Source: Dyella sp. M7H15-1 (GTDB taxonomy: Bacteria; Pseudomonadota; Gammaproteobacteria; Xanthomonadales; Rhodanobacteraceae). Taken from it: a stretch of DNA of 64,000 nt. Position 1 is the stretch's first letter, and every line of letters starts with the position of its first letter. The translations under genes were made by a program, and so were the position numbers. The notes under the pieces were generated by a model, which made no database searches, was not told where the DNA came from, and saw nothing but the letters and a program-made list of their open reading frames with translations. The DNA lies in contig NZ_CP035300.1 in assembly GCF_004114615.1 (NCBI RefSeq), forward strand, positions 2,356,001-2,420,000, in the 5' to 3' direction. This document shows, in pieces, positions 63,844-64,000 of this stretch.

Positions 63844-64000
63844 TTACCTGCCGCTACCAGGAATCGGCGCACGTGCAAGCGCCCATGCATCCACGCGTAC
63901 CACTCCCGCGCGCTTTAAGGTGCGCACGCACTCGGCAAGCGTGGCACCTGTCGTGAATACGTCATCAAGCACTGCGACATGCGTAGGCAATGGCACAGCA
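63844..64000 (-). CDS. comF: ComF-family phosphoribosyltransferase-like protein, partial
   Basis: The C-terminal 51 residues of a ComF-type protein running off the right edge. The PRPP-binding motif VAVLDDVFTTGAT is visible, followed by ECVRTLKRAGV and WALARAP. ComF proteins are linked to DNA uptake. The rest of the gene lies outside the window. Confidence 0.88.
   Translation of the reverse strand, partial: AVPLPTHVAVLDDVFTTGATLAECVRTLKRAGVVRVDAWALARAPIPGSGR

Overview
The window looks like chromosomal DNA of a GC-rich gammaproteobacterium of the order Xanthomonadales, most likely the Rhodanobacteraceae (Dyella/Rhodanobacter-like). The reasons are a type II secretion operon in the Xanthomonas 'xps' order (E-F-G-H-I-J-K-L-M-N-D), a XanB2-type chorismatase beside an acyl carrier protein (the xanthomonadin aryl-polyene pigment locus), a monomeric NADP isocitrate dehydrogenase, and many intergenic palindromic repeats. 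The genus is an inference; no rRNA gene is present to settle it.

Layout. 1-1.5 kb: edge of a pigment locus (acyl carrier protein running off the left end, xanB2, a decayed P-loop kinase). 1.5-10 kb: glmU, a short-chain dehydrogenase, a group II intron 3' remnant beside tRNA-Arg(CCG), an M61 peptidase, an outer-membrane barrel, a small secreted protein and a MASE1 membrane sensor. 10-18.2 kb: mdtJI-type small multidrug transporters, an OprB-type porin, a large secreted S53 (sedolisin-type) peptidase with two PKD domains and a P-domain, and the HrpB helicase. 18.2-36.8 kb: an ~800 bp inverted repeat (18243-19069 and 36039-36841) brackets a secreted methyltransferase-like protein, rluE, tatD and the whole type II secretion operon. 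The right copy belongs to an intact 867-residue HAF/GloVer-repeat protein. The left copy is the same gene cut off by a deleted ISAs1-family element. 37-57 kb: housekeeping and transport genes (NYN-domain protein, aldo/keto reductase, TraB/GumN protein, icd, TonB receptor, ubiE, EamA exporter, M1 aminopeptidase, hydrolase, ICMT-like protein, YgjP-like metallopeptidase, rdgC, tyrB, ttcA, a YdcH-like protein, a GNAT). 57.1-63.8 kb: the leucine operon leuA-leuC-leuD-leuB behind a leader-peptide/attenuator, then ubiA. The right edge holds the end of comF.

How the parts connect. The secretion operon is tightly packed: H-I-J-K-L-M are joined by 4-base stop/start overlaps. The S53 peptidase and the HAF/GloVer protein carry signal peptides and are plausible secreted cargo, though this is not shown by the sequence. 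XanB2 makes 3- and 4-hydroxybenzoate from chorismate, and 4-hydroxybenzoate is the substrate of UbiA (right end), whose product line passes through UbiE (46.4 kb), so pigment and ubiquinone genes both occur here.

Most unusual signals: short tandem and palindromic repeats sit inside the start regions of two secretion genes (xpsH, xpsK) and over the start codon of the acyl carrier protein; the inverted repeat around the secretion operon differs almost only in a hexamer count (5 versus 1); three stacked hairpins, one masking the ribosome-binding site, lead the S53 peptidase gene; and the leucine attenuator may use a near-leaderless leader peptide.
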